From Bacteroidaceae bacterium (GTDB lineage: Bacteria; Bacteroidota; Bacteroidia; Bacteroidales; Bacteroidaceae): a stretch of 64,000 nucleotides of DNA. Both the position numbers and the translations under genes were made by a program. The notes under the pieces were generated by a model, which was not told the DNA's origin, made no database searches, and was given only the letters and a program-made list of their open reading frames with translations. The stretch covers positions 104,584 to 168,583 of the forward strand of contig JAGAYF010000050.1 of the NCBI GenBank assembly GCA_017940605.1, given 5' to 3'. Shown here one piece after another: positions 36,901-45,071 of the stretch (position 1 is the first letter of the stretch; each line of letters begins with the position of its first letter).

Positions 36901-38275
36901 TTTCTATGTGGTGGATGATGCCGTCGTTGATGAAGATGGCCTTCATGTCCTGGCCGCCAATATCGAGGATAAACGACACGTCCTGGGTGAGATGGCGGGC
37001 GGCCAAATAATGGGCTATGGTTTCAATGATGCCATTGTCCAGCCCGAAAGCCGCTTTGATGAGGTCCTCGCCGTATCCTGTGGAGCATGCCCCGCAAATG
37101 GTGAGTTCCGTACCTGATTCGGCACACGCGGCCTGCAATTGCAGGAGGCCGTCGGTGACCGCCTGTATGGGGTTTCCGTTATTGTGGCAATAGTAGGTGA
37201 ACAAGGCCCGTTTGTCTGAATCGATGAGGACGATCTTGGTCGTTGTAGAGCCGGAGTCGATGCCCAGCCAGGCTGCTGCCTTGCTGTGGGGGAGGGGCGT
37301 TGTCAGCAGTCGGGCCTGCTGTTTGCTTTGCTGCCACGACAGCAGTTCTCCCTCGCTTTTGAAGAGCGGTTTCAGGTTGCCCGAACCGCTGTATACCGAC
37401 TGCGGGCTTTTCTCAACTTGTTCAATCCATTGGCTGATGGGGACAGACGGGCGTTTCTCCCCCTCCAGTTGTTCCCATCCGTGTATGGCCGCTCCCCACG
37501 CTGGGACTAAATGTCCTTGTTCGGGCAGGATGAAATCTTGTTCCCCCATCTTAAGGTATTCCATAAAGGCTTTGCGCAGGGCAGGCAGGAACGTCAGTGG
37601 TCCGCCGCAGAGCAGGATGGGACTTTCCATGTCGCAACCATGACTAAGCGTGACGGCTGTCTGTACGGCCACGGCGTGGAAAATACTCTTGGCAATGTCG
37701 GTTGTCGCAGCGTTCTTGGCAATCAAGTTCTGTACGTCTGTTTTGCAAAAGACACCGCATCGGGATGCTATGGCATAGACTTGCGTGGCTTCCAGGGCGC
37801 GCTGGTTCAGTTCTTCATTGGTAAGACCCAGCAAAATGGCCATTTGGTCAATGAAAGCACCTGTTCCGCCGGCGCAGTTGCCGTTCATGCGCAGGTCGGT
37901 AGCTTTGCCGTCCTGGAAGAAAACGACTTTGGCATCTTCTCCGCCGATGTCAATCATTGTCTTTACTTGGGGGTGTCGTTTTCCTACATATATTGTGGCT
38001 GCAACTACTTCCTGAATGAATGCGAAACCGCATCTTTCCGCTATGCCCAGGCCGATGGAACCCGTCATCGTGAGTCTTGCCTGCCGGTCGCCCAGTCGCG
38101 TGAGCATATGGCGCAATAAATCCATGACGCATCCGCGAATGCGGGCGTTATGTCTCTCGTAGCAGGTTAGGACGGGCGTGCCATCCTCTTGAATGGCGAC
38201 GGCTTTTATCGTCGTTGAGCCAATATCAAGTCCTATGCTGATGGGCAATCCTTCTGGTGCTGTCTGTGGACTCAT
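33998..38275 (-). CDS. Giant 2-hydroxyacyl-CoA dehydratase activase-like protein (two ASKHA modules, DUF2229, HgdB-like)
   Basis: 1425 residues in one chain. Module 1 begins ISIGLDIGSTTIKAVAIQ (about 12-29) and keeps NGNCAGGTGAF and SRCGVFCKTDVQN. Module 2 begins WLGIDSGSTTTKIVLID (about 330) and keeps NEACSSGCGTF and TRCTVFMNSKVKQ. These paired cysteines hold the bridging [4Fe-4S] cluster in known activases, which use ATP to fire low-potential electrons. A further Cys cluster follows (LQCKGCENQC and NKCERIF). Next come a DUF2229 region (IGIPRVLGMWEEFPFW) and a C-terminal HgdB-like part (ILVPYFTQFITPL). The electron acceptor is unknown. It is probably transcribed alone, divergent from metK. 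The ATG at 38275 is favoured by its short distance to the first GxDxGS motif. Confidence 0.82.
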   Translation of the reverse strand: MSPQTAPEGLPISIGLDIGSTTIKAVAIQEDGTPVLTCYERHNARIRGCVMDLLRHMLTRLGDRQARLTMTGSIGLGIAERCGFAFIQEVVAATIYVGKRHPQVKTMIDIGGEDAKVVFFQDGKATDLRMNGNCAGGTGAFIDQMAILLGLTNEELNQRALEATQVYAIASRCGVFCKTDVQNLIAKNAATTDIAKSIFHAVAVQTAVTLSHGCDMESPILLCGGPLTFLPALRKAFMEYLKMGEQDFILPEQGHLVPAWGAAIHGWEQLEGEKRPSVPISQWIEQVEKSPQSVYSGSGNLKPLFKSEGELLSWQQSKQQARLLTTPLPHSKAAAWLGIDSGSTTTKIVLIDSDKRALFTYYCHNNGNPIQAVTDGLLQLQAACAESGTELTICGACSTGYGEDLIKAAFGLDNGIIETIAHYLAARHLTQDVSFILDIGGQDMKAIFINDGIIHHIEINEACSSGCGTFIETFAKSMGYSVEQFAHAACHASLPSDLGTRCTVFMNSKVKQVLREGATVADIAAGLSYSVINNCLYKVLKIKNTQELGGSIVVQGGTMKNDAVCRALEQLTGRTVLRSDRPELMGAYGAALHAHQYTRQNGGRPLEHLLKSARYDISTLQCKGCENQCLVSRYTFEGGTTYFSGNKCERIFNNRGSQARKGRNLYEEKNRLLWQRAAEDSPSAGGLRIGIPRVLGMWEEFPFWHSLLKEAGLHPILSDASNYALYERGVRNVMSDNICFPAKLVHGHILNLLDKGVDRIFMPYVIFEPQDMGQNSFNCPIVSGYSDVIRNTMQIGIPLDAPAISFKEVKVLWKQCRQYLNELGIGTVRARHAFDKALQAQQEFETTLHRLNQATYAENRRNGRLTIVLAGRPYHADPLVQHKIADMVSAMDVDVLTEDIVRGESLPLDDVHFVSQWAYPEHILKAAQWAARQDANVQFMELTSFGCGPDSFMLDEIHQLLQRHGKALTQLKIDDVSNIGSLKLRVRSVVDSMRMQLAQKSTTGTPPREFRTTPAFTEEERLRRKKILVPYFTQFITPLIPSFMQLAGYDVDVLPMSDPVSDEKGLRYANNEICYPATLIVGDIIKAFDSHAYRPEDTAVAITQTGGQCRATNYISLIKKALVDAGYDNVPVVSLSFSGGLGTEQPGFRFEWKKLVNIALSALLYSDAIAKMYYAAVPREKTQGSAARLRDKFLDIVTSSISRNQSRELKSYLTIAAKEFNDICTDRACPRVGIVGEIFLKFNPYAQRHLTQWLIDHHLEVEPPMLTQFFLQSFVNLDVNARTGVEATVVPAAVRRALHWLVRRRMQKYNRICAANFRYFHPFEDVYDLARSARDIVSLNAQFGEGWLLPGEVALMARQGIRHVVSLQPFGCIANHIISKGIEKRIRQLYPDMNFLTLDFDSGVSNVNVTNRLLLFANELLKAGH

Positions 38276-38290
38276 GCAAATATTAATTTG

Positions 38291-38298
38291 CAAAATTA
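38291..38298 (-). promoter_or_regulatory. Possible -7 box for the activase gene
   Basis: TAATTTTG on the minus strand, 16 bases before the ATG. The leader would be very short. No -33 match. Confidence 0.35.
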
Positions 38299-38466
38299 CA
38301 ATTTTCTGATTATTTGTCTGTCCTTGCGCGTTGAAAAATACACAAATTGGGCGTTTTGTCTGCCCTGAGTGCGGTGTGCTAATGCGCGGAATGCTGCTAT
38401 TCCTGTGGCTAAACTTATCTTCGCTTGGGCTGATATGTGAAGCAACATGCAAATAATCCTGTTAGA

Positions 38467-38499
38467 TTTGAATCAAATGGAAAAGAATGCGTAACTTTG
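38467..38499 (+). promoter_or_regulatory. Promoter of the metK operon
   Basis: TTTG (38467-38470), 21 bp, then TAACTTTG (38492-38499): the best match to the full Bacteroidetes promoter consensus in this window. The predicted start leaves a leader of about 200 nt before metK. Confidence 0.7.
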
Positions 38500-38505
38500 C
38501 GGCGC

Positions 38506-38709
38506 GTAACGAAGCAATATTGTGTGCGTGGACAGATTTGTGCTGCTTGCAACCACGGAAAAAAATGCTAAAACCCCACGATGGTCACCATTGCCATCTG
38601 AATAGCATTCCCTCTTTACTTATTCTGTGTGCAGTAGCTTTCAGCAGGCCTCTTTCTACCATGTACAATCATTATTAACCTGTGGATTAAAAGAAAGAAC
38701 TGAGAGAAT
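38506..38709 (+). other. Long untranslated leader of metK
   Basis: About 200 bases with no reading frame starting well. It was checked by eye against the SAM-I core and no match was seen. It is longer than most leaders in this window, so a regulatory RNA cannot be excluded. Confidence 0.4.
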
Positions 38710-40002
38710 ATGAGTTATTTATTGACATCTGAGAGCGTTTCGGAAGGACATCCCGACAAGGTGGCCGATCAAATCAGCGATGCTGTGTTGGACAAATTGT
38801 TGGTGTATGATCCCTCGGCCCACGTGGCCTGTGAAACGCTGGTGACGACGGGATTGGTGGTCATCTCGGGCGAAGTGACGACGCAAACCTACGTAGACCT
38901 GAAAACGGTGGCCCGCCAAACCATTCGCCGCATAGGATATACCAAAAGCGAGTACCAATTTGATGCCGATGGCTGTGCCGTCATCAATGCCATACAGGAA
39001 CAGAGCGGCGACATTGCCCGAGGCGTGAATCGCTCCAGCCCATTGGAGCAGGGTGCAGGTGATCAGGGCATCATCTTTGGGTATGCCACAAATGAAACCC
39101 CGTCCTACATGCCACTGCCCCTTTATTTGGCCAATTCCCTGCTGATTGAACTGGCCCGCCTGCGGCGTATGGAAAACAGTCCCATGCCTTATCTGCGCCC
39201 CGATGCCAAAAGCCAGGTGACGGTGGAGTATGATGATGACGGAACGCCGTTGCGGATAGACACGATAGTGCTTTCTACGCAGCATGACGAGTTCGTGACG
39301 GCAGCCCAGGCCCATGGCAGGCAGGAAGAAGCCGATGCGCTTATGTTGGAGCGCATCCGCCACGACATACAGCAGGTATTGATTCCTGCCATGCTGGATT
39401 CATTGGACGATGAGCGGATCAGGCGGCTTTTTGACGGTGAAATCAAGTTTTTCGTCAATCCTACGGGAAAATTTGTCATTGGCGGTCCGCACGGAGACAC
39501 GGGACTGACCGGCCGGAAGATAATAGTCGACACCTATGGCGGGAAATGCCCCCACGGCGGCGGTGCTTTCAGCGGCAAGGACCCCAGCAAGGTGGACCGT
39601 TCGGCCGCATACGCCGCCCGCCACATAGCCAAGAACATGGTGGCCGCAGGCGTGGCCGATGAAATGCTGGTCCAGATAAGCTATGCCATAGGTGTGGCCC
39701 GCCCGGTAAGTATATATGTAAACACATACGGAAGGAACCACGTCAATATGTCGGATGGCGAGATAGCCCGCCGTATAGACTCCCTGTTTGACCTGCGTCC
39801 CTATGCCATTGAGCGCGACCTGAAGTTGCGGCAGCCCATCTACGAGGAGACGGCAGCCTATGGGCACATGGGGCGCGAACCTCAGGTCGTAACGAAGCAT
39901 TTTGACAGCATCTACAATGGAGAGAAGGACGTCACCGTGGAGCTTTTCACCTGGGAAAAACTGGATGCCGTTGACCGTATCCGCAAGGAATTCGGCTTAT
40001 GA
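38710..40002 (+). CDS. metK: S-adenosylmethionine synthetase
   Basis: 430 residues, the longer form common in Bacteroidetes. Makes SAM from methionine and ATP. Signatures: [18 protein letters not shown] near 11-28, [12 protein letters not shown] near 115, and [19 protein letters not shown] near 283. The start gives [17 protein letters not shown]. The stop overlaps the next gene by four bases (ATGA), so the LOG gene is translationally coupled. Confidence 0.97.
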   Translation: MSYLLTSESVSEGHPDKVADQISDAVLDKLLVYDPSAHVACETLVTTGLVVISGEVTTQTYVDLKTVARQTIRRIGYTKSEYQFDADGCAVINAIQEQSGDIARGVNRSSPLEQGAGDQGIIFGYATNETPSYMPLPLYLANSLLIELARLRRMENSPMPYLRPDAKSQVTVEYDDDGTPLRIDTIVLSTQHDEFVTAAQAHGRQEEADALMLERIRHDIQQVLIPAMLDSLDDERIRRLFDGEIKFFVNPTGKFVIGGPHGDTGLTGRKIIVDTYGGKCPHGGGAFSGKDPSKVDRSAAYAARHIAKNMVAAGVADEMLVQISYAIGVARPVSIYVNTYGRNHVNMSDGEIARRIDSLFDLRPYAIERDLKLRQPIYEETAAYGHMGREPQVVTKHFDSIYNGEKDVTVELFTWEKLDAVDRIRKEFGL

Positions 40003-40580
40003 GCAACCTCCGGAGACGGATATGTGTCTTCTGTGCTTCAGGCGGCGGCCCGAGGCCTTATTATAGGGCAGCCGAGGAACTGGGCAGCCTGTTTGCGCTC
40101 CGTCAGGTAGAACTGGTGTATGGCGCAGGCAAGGTGGGGCTCATGGGCAGCCTGGCCGATGCCTGCCTTCAGGCAGGCGGATGCGTGACGGGCGTCATTC
40201 CGCGCTTTATGGTGGATCGCGGATGGCAGCACCAGGGATTGACGCGCGTGTTCGTGGAATCGTCCATGGCCGTCCGCAAGGAAAAAATGCGCCAATTGGC
40301 CCAGGCCGTGATAGCCCTGCCGGGCGGATGCGGCACCATGGAGGAACTCTTTGAAACCATCACTGCGCGCCAAATGGGACACTTCCCCCATCCCATCGTC
40401 CTGCTCAACACGCTCGGCTACTATGACGAACTAAGGCGATGGCTGGTCCGCGCCGAAACCGAAGGGTTCATGCGCGAAGGCCCGGCGCGTATGGTAGAAT
40501 TTGCCCAGACACCCGAAGAAGCATTGCGTCTGGCGTTGGAACTGCCTGACGACGAACTGGCTTCCGATACCATATTATAA
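39999..40580 (+). CDS. LOG-family nucleoside 5'-monophosphate phosphoribohydrolase
   Basis: 193 residues, Rossmann-like. The family motif PGGCGTMEE is at 108-116, and an N-terminal CVFCASGGG block replaces the usual CGSS. LOG proteins split the N-glycosidic bond of nucleotides such as AMP or cytokinin monophosphates; in bacteria the physiological role is often unclear. It overlaps metK by four bases and precedes the DUF4271 gene by eight. Confidence 0.88.
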   Translation: MSNLRRRICVFCASGGGPRPYYRAAEELGSLFALRQVELVYGAGKVGLMGSLADACLQAGGCVTGVIPRFMVDRGWQHQGLTRVFVESSMAVRKEKMRQLAQAVIALPGGCGTMEELFETITARQMGHFPHPIVLLNTLGYYDELRRWLVRAETEGFMREGPARMVEFAQTPEEALRLALELPDDELASDTIL

Positions 40581-40588
40581 TATAGCAC

Positions 40589-41608
40589 ATGTATCAGCAG
40601 GACAGCATTGCCTCTACATATCATTACGAGGACGTCGCAACGGACGGCCAGCCCCACTATTACCGTCCTGCAACGCCCGAACAGGCCCTGCGCCTCCTGC
40701 CGGCAAGTGCCACCGAGAGCCAAAAGGACAGCATTGTCCAGCATTATTTCAAGCCCGTTGTGGTCCGACCCACCACCAGGCCCGATACGCTGGGCTTGCC
40801 CAGTGGGTTGCGGGCCGAAGCCGTGCAGGCCATGGAGACGATGGACTATGGGAAGGGCTTCTTCAGTGAAAACCCCGCCCTGTACCCCGAACTGAAAGTA
40901 TGGCAGCCCGGAATAGCCGGCGACCCCGTACCTTACCGTCTTCAAAACGATTTGTTCATCACCTCAACCCTCCTCCTTAGTTTCTTTGTCGCCATTTGGT
41001 TGGTGTCCCGCTCGCTCCATGTGTTCCTGAGCAGGCTCAAGGGCTTTTTCCGCAACAGGGAGCGCAAGGATGCCGTCGTCCTGCGCGAGGACACCCAGAT
41101 GAAGAACCAGGCCTATGTGATATTCCTGTCGTGCTTCCTGATGGGCATCTTGCTGTTCAAGTACATGGAACTGAACATGCCCGATGCCTTCCGCGCAGTG
41201 CCGCCGCAGCGCCTGTTGCTGGTGGGCATGGCGGGCGCGCTGGCCTACTATGCGCTCAAGTACCTGCTGTATGCAGTGTGCCACTGGACATTCTTTCCGC
41301 CCCAGCAGTGCCAGGCGTGGCTTGCGGCCTACAACCTGCTTTTCCTGGCCAAGGCCCTGTTGTTTTTCCCCCTGGTCCTGCTCGTCGTCTACTTCAACCT
41401 GCCTCCCTCGCTCATGCAATGGATATTGCTGGGCATCATCACGGCCTTTGAATGCCTGGTCGCATTTAAGTCCGTGCAACTGTTTTTCCCTGATAAATTT
41501 GGCTTATTACATATTATTTTGTACTTTTGCACGCTCGAAATCGTGCCCCTGCTGATTGCATGGAACTTACTGCTTGAGGCTAACGACTTTATGGTATTGT
41601 ATATCTAA
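40589..41608 (+). CDS. DUF4271 membrane protein
   Basis: 339 residues. A soluble N-terminal half (about 1-118, with a Pro/Thr-rich stretch VVVRPTTRPDTLGLPSG) is followed by about seven membrane segments, starting at FITSTLLLSFFVAIWLV. The last half matches my recollection of the DUF4271 family, found next to hemD in Bacteroidetes. The function is unknown. It lies in the metK-LOG-DUF4271-hemD operon, 16 bases before the chosen hemD start. Confidence 0.75.
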   Translation: MYQQDSIASTYHYEDVATDGQPHYYRPATPEQALRLLPASATESQKDSIVQHYFKPVVVRPTTRPDTLGLPSGLRAEAVQAMETMDYGKGFFSENPALYPELKVWQPGIAGDPVPYRLQNDLFITSTLLLSFFVAIWLVSRSLHVFLSRLKGFFRNRERKDAVVLREDTQMKNQAYVIFLSCFLMGILLFKYMELNMPDAFRAVPPQRLLLVGMAGALAYYALKYLLYAVCHWTFFPPQQCQAWLAAYNLLFLAKALLFFPLVLLVVYFNLPPSLMQWILLGIITAFECLVAFKSVQLFFPDKFGLLHIILYFCTLEIVPLLIAWNLLLEANDFMVLYI

Positions 41609-41624
41609 ATTCAAGACAAAAAGC

Positions 41625-42554
41625 ATGATTAAGAAAATTCTTATATCACAACCCGCTCCGTCAGGAGCAAAATCTCCTTACTATGACCTTGAGGAAAAAT
41701 ATGGCGTGAAGTTGGAATTCCGTCCCCTTGTGCATGTCGAGAGGCTGCATGAAAGGGAGTTCCGTGCCCAGAAGGTCAACATTCTGGCCCACACGGCGGT
41801 TATTTTCAACTCGCAGCACGCCATCGATCACTTTTTCTCCATGTGCAAGTCCCTGCGCATCACCGTGCCGGCCGACATGAAATACTTCTTCATATCAGAG
41901 AAGGTGGCCCTGTACATCCAAAAATACGTGCAGTACCGCAAGCGCAAGGTCTTCTTCTCCAAAACGGGCCAGTGGGCCGACCTTATCGACCTCATGTCAA
42001 GGCACAGGAAGGAGACCTACCTGTTTCCACAGAACGAGGTGCATCATCAGGACATGACCCCGCTCTTTGAGGCCAAGCGGCTCAAGCACACCGTGTGCCA
42101 CATGTACCGGACGGTCAGCACCCAGCTGGACAAGAGCCAGCCGTTCGACTATGACATGATTGTCTTCTTTACTCCCAGCGGCGTGCACAGCATAACGGAC
42201 AACTTCCCCGACTACAAGCAGGGCAAGACCCTGTTTGGGTGCTACGGCGACGCGGCGGCCAACACTATAGAGGAACTGGGCTACCGCCTGGACCTGAAAG
42301 CCCCGCAGCCCGGCGTGCCAAGCATTACGGCGGCCCTGGATCTGTTTCTGGAGAACATGGCCAAGGAAGATGCCCAGGCAGCAAAGAAAAAGGCAGCCAA
42401 ACCAGCGGTGAAGGCCAAGGCAAAGACGACCGAGGCCAAGCCCACAGCCACCAAGGCAGTAGCCAAGGCACCGGCCAAGAAGGCCACGGCCGCCAAGGCG
42501 AAGGCTACAGCAGCAAATGCCTCCGGTAAGAAGGCCTCCCCAGCCAAGGAATAG
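41625..42554 (+). CDS. hemD: Uroporphyrinogen-III synthase with a Lys/Ala-rich tail
   Basis: 309 residues. Residues 1-245 form the HemD fold: ISQPAPSGAKSPYYDLE at the start, IFNSQHAIDHF near 60, and FFTPSGVHS near 181, the block that closes over the substrate. The enzyme cyclises hydroxymethylbilane in heme and corrin synthesis. Residues 246-309 are almost only Lys, Ala, Thr and Pro (AKKKAAKPAVKAKAK-type repeats), like the tails of histone H1-like proteins, and are not part of the enzyme. The ATG at 41625 gives MIKKILISQPAP; a longer frame would overlap DUF4271. Confidence 0.85.
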   Translation: MIKKILISQPAPSGAKSPYYDLEEKYGVKLEFRPLVHVERLHEREFRAQKVNILAHTAVIFNSQHAIDHFFSMCKSLRITVPADMKYFFISEKVALYIQKYVQYRKRKVFFSKTGQWADLIDLMSRHRKETYLFPQNEVHHQDMTPLFEAKRLKHTVCHMYRTVSTQLDKSQPFDYDMIVFFTPSGVHSITDNFPDYKQGKTLFGCYGDAAANTIEELGYRLDLKAPQPGVPSITAALDLFLENMAKEDAQAAKKKAAKPAVKAKAKTTEAKPTATKAVAKAPAKKATAAKAKATAANASGKKASPAKE

Positions 42555-42583
42555 ACCCTACGACAAGTGAAAAAAGAATAGGA

Positions 42584-42616
42584 CGAGGGCCGGCTAAGCA
42601 GCCGGCCCTCGTTTTG
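42584..42616 (+). terminator. Terminator of the metK-hemD operon
   Basis: CGAGGGCCGGC (42584-42594) pairs perfectly with 42601-42611, loop of six, then TTTTG. It lies 30 bases past the hemD stop. Confidence 0.8.
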
Positions 42617-42659
42617 TATGAGGAAAAACGGACGGGCAGTCATCTCCGTCCCGTCCTTC

Positions 42660-42719
42660 CGCCAGGATGCGGCCCATGAGGTGGGCCTTTGCGGCCTGAA
42701 AGATTTTCTGCGGGGCGTA
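42660..42719 (+). repeat. GGGGCGT-element, best copy B
   Basis: Matches 33851-33910 at 54 of 60 bases. Same block order: CGCCAGGATGCGGCCCA, GAGGTGGGCCT, TGCGGCCTGAAAGATT, CGGGGCGTA, then AAGGCGCAAGCGGCGG near 42736. It lies between an operon terminator and the 85-bp repeat array. Confidence 0.7.
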
Positions 42720-42810
42720 TGTGTTCCGCCGACAAGGCGCAAGCGGCGGCCTATGCCCCGCGAGGATTCAATGCTGGCGGTAAGGTGGCAATCAATGCCT
42801 GCCCGACTTT

Positions 42811-43083
42811 CATTTTATGCGAACTTTGGATAAGTTACGCTCACTTGGCAAAGCATTGCACTTGAAAACTTTCGTTTTCGTGCATGCTCTGCACTCGTTT
42901 ATGTGTAACTTTGGATAAGTTCCTTGCATTCGGCATAGCCGTCAGGCCAAACTATGTATGTCCTGCCTTGCTCTGCACTCATTTTATTCGTAACTTTGGA
43001 TAAGTTACGCTCACTCGACAAAGCATTGCACTTGAAAACTTCTGTTTTCGTGCATGCTCTGTATTCGTTTATGTGTAACTTTG
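42811..43083 (+). repeat. Tandem 85-bp repeats with promoter-like boundary boxes
   Basis: AACTTTG boxes fall at 42821 (GAACTTTG), 42906, 42991 and 43076 (TAACTTTG), exactly 85 bases apart, framing three units. Units 1 and 3 are nearly the same; unit 2 keeps only its ends. Units 1 and 3 each contain an inverted repeat with a GAAAAC/GTTTTC stem and a TGCAC/GTGCA outer part. Three of the boxes continue as AACTTTGGATAAGTT, itself a small inverted repeat. The last box is the promoter of the cupin gene. Confidence 0.8.
43076..43083 (+). promoter_or_regulatory. -7 box for the cupin gene at the array end
   Basis: TAACTTTG, 24 bases before the cupin ATG. No TTTG at the usual -33 distance. Confidence 0.55.
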
Positions 43084-43107
43084 CAGCATGAAAAGCAATT
43101 ATATCCT

Positions 43108-43611
43108 ATGGCAACAATCATCCATTCACAGGAACGCGACTACCAGCCCTACCCCGGGCGCATAGACGGCTTCCGCCTGCTTACCGACATGTCGCGCCAG
43201 CAACGGGGAATCAATCCGCAGTGGCTCAACTTCGACTTGCGCAGGCTGCCGCCCCGCCAGTACAATGCGGCCTACCACTTCCACCGCTTCGCCGAGGAAA
43301 TGTTTCTCATCCTTGAGGGCAGGGCCACGCTGCGCACGCCCCAGGGCCTGACCGAGGTGGTTGAGGGCGACATCATCTTCTTTGAGGCGGGCGAGACGGG
43401 AGCCCACCAGCTGTACAACCCCACCGACGAGCCCTGTACCTACCTGGACTTGCGCTCCCACATAGGATACGACGTGTGTGAATACCCCGACTCCGACAAG
43501 CTCATCCTCATTCCCGGTGCCGACACTTTCCGTCGCAGAGACCAGCCGGCCTACTTTGACGGCGAGGAGAACGTGGACGAGGTGTGGCGGAAGCTGCGGG
43601 AGAAAGATTGA
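43108..43611 (+). CDS. Small cupin-domain protein
   Basis: 167 residues. The double-stranded beta-helix core has YHFHRFAEEMFLILEGRATLRTP, with His and Glu placed as in cupin motif 1 (about H54, H56, E60/E61), and GDIIFFEAGETGAHQLYNPTDEP as motif 2 with its later His. It therefore likely binds one metal ion. The family ranges from isomerases to regulators, so the role is open. The ATG at 43108 fits the promoter directly upstream. The EamA transporter follows after 37 bases. Confidence 0.8.
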   Translation: MATIIHSQERDYQPYPGRIDGFRLLTDMSRQQRGINPQWLNFDLRRLPPRQYNAAYHFHRFAEEMFLILEGRATLRTPQGLTEVVEGDIIFFEAGETGAHQLYNPTDEPCTYLDLRSHIGYDVCEYPDSDKLILIPGADTFRRRDQPAYFDGEENVDEVWRKLREKD

Positions 43612-43648
43612 CCTGCTGGGGATTTTCCCTGTACCACTTTATTGATAC

Positions 43649-44530
43649 ATGGAGGGCAACAACGAAACGCGCCGCGGCTTCCTGCAACTGCACCTGAGCG
43701 TGCTCTTGGCAGGATTCACGGGGCTGTTTGGCCGGCTCATCACGCTGAACGAGGTGGACATCGTGTGGTATCGCATGCTGTTCACCACGGCCATCCTGCT
43801 TGTCTTTACGGGGCTGCCCCGCGTGGGATGGCGCAAGGTGGCCCAGTTGGCCGGCTGCGGAGGCCTGCTGGGCCTGCACTGGATTCTTTTCTATGCCAGC
43901 ATCAAGGCGGCCAATGTGAGCATAGGCGTCATCTGCTTTTCGCTCATCGGATTCTTTACCGCCCTGCTCGAACCCCTCTTGCTCCGTCGGCGCTTCTCCT
44001 GGCTGAGCCTGCTGTTTTCGCTCATCACGGTGGCGGGTATCCTGCTCGTCTTCTCGCTCGACGTGCGCTATCGCTACGGCATACTCATAGGCGTGGTGTC
44101 GGCTGCCGTGTGCTCGGCCTATGCCATCCTGAACAAGAAAGTGAGCCAGGGGGTGCGCAGCCGCACGGTGCTGATGTACGAAATGAGCGGAGGCCTGCTG
44201 GTTGTATCGGCCATCATTCCCCTCTACCTGTGGTTCTTTCCCAGCAGCCAGCCCGTCATGGTCCTGCCCGAGGGCGGCAACCTGTGGCTGCTCTTGGTGA
44301 TGGCCCTGTTCTGCACCGTGGGACTGTACATTCTGCAGATACAGGCCCTGAAACGGCTGCCGGCTTTCACCGTAAACCTCACCTACAACCTGGAGCCCTG
44401 CTACACCATCGTGCTGGCCTTCCTGCTCTTCGGCGAAGGACGCGAACTGAACCTCTCCTTCTACCTGGGCATTCTGTGCATTATAGCCAGCGTGGTGCTG
44501 CAAACGCTGCGCACGATGCATCAACGATAA
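43649..44530 (+). CDS. EamA/DMT-family transporter
   Basis: 293 residues and ten predicted membrane segments in two EamA halves (first half about 12-140, second about 152-290). AICSFLIGFFTALLEPLLLRR-type and NLTYNLEPCYTIVLAFLLFGE blocks are typical of the drug/metabolite transporter superfamily, including the conserved E-P pair in each half. Such proteins export metabolites or amino acids. The substrate is not known. Confidence 0.88.
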   Translation: MEGNNETRRGFLQLHLSVLLAGFTGLFGRLITLNEVDIVWYRMLFTTAILLVFTGLPRVGWRKVAQLAGCGGLLGLHWILFYASIKAANVSIGVICFSLIGFFTALLEPLLLRRRFSWLSLLFSLITVAGILLVFSLDVRYRYGILIGVVSAAVCSAYAILNKKVSQGVRSRTVLMYEMSGGLLVVSAIIPLYLWFFPSSQPVMVLPEGGNLWLLLVMALFCTVGLYILQIQALKRLPAFTVNLTYNLEPCYTIVLAFLLFGEGRELNLSFYLGILCIIASVVLQTLRTMHQR

Positions 44531-44558
44531 TATCGCGGGCCTTCTGATGTTTTTTCCG

Positions 44559-44566
44559 TATCTTTG
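44559..44566 (+). promoter_or_regulatory. -7 box upstream of the VOC-protein gene
   Basis: TATCTTTG, about 93 bases before the VOC ATG. The leader holds ACTCCCATC just before the start, with no clear Shine-Dalgarno, as is common in this phylum. Confidence 0.5.
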
Positions 44567-44659
44567 CACCACGGGAGAATGAATGCTATCTCCCCAAACC
44601 ATCAACAAAACTACGCCATAGATGAGAAGCAATAATAACCATATAGACTCCCATCGGCC

Positions 44660-45046
44660 ATGAAACTGGAACACGTTGCCATCAATGTGCGCGACCTCGA
44701 GGCTGTGAAGGACTTCTTCGTGAAGTACTTCGACGGGCAGCCCAGCGAGGGTTACCATAATCCGCGCACCGGTCTGCGCTCCTACTTCCTGACGTTTCCC
44801 CAGGGCGGCGCGCGGCTCGAAATCATGAACTGGCCCAGCATGCCGCTGTCTAATTTTGACAAGCATGCCCTGGGCTACACCCACATCTGCATGAGCGTGG
44901 GCAGCCGCGAGGCCGTGGATGCCATGACCCAACGCCTCATCAGCGACGGCTATCGCCACGTGAGCGGACCGCGCACCACGGGCGAGGGCTACTACGAAAG
45001 CTGCATCCTGCTCCCCGACGGCGAGGAACTGGAACTGACCGTCTGA
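44660..45046 (+). CDS. VOC-superfamily protein (glyoxalase/bleomycin-resistance fold)
   Basis: 128 residues, one VOC module pair. It begins MKLEHVAINVRDLEAVKDFF, where H5 is a usual metal ligand. The second half has YTHICMSVGSREAVDAM with another likely ligand His, and it ends ILLPDGEELELT with the last ligand Glu. Possible activities include glyoxalase and epimerase reactions; none can be chosen. The radical SAM gene follows 25 bases downstream. Confidence 0.85.
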   Translation: MKLEHVAINVRDLEAVKDFFVKYFDGQPSEGYHNPRTGLRSYFLTFPQGGARLEIMNWPSMPLSNFDKHALGYTHICMSVGSREAVDAMTQRLISDGYRHVSGPRTTGEGYYESCILLPDGEELELTV

Positions 45047-45071
45047 CCCTTTCTTTCCACACCCTTCCCCC

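Noticed and set aside
38506-38709. SAM-I riboswitch upstream of metK
   Set aside because: The conserved core words were not found by eye; kept only as an unexplained leader.
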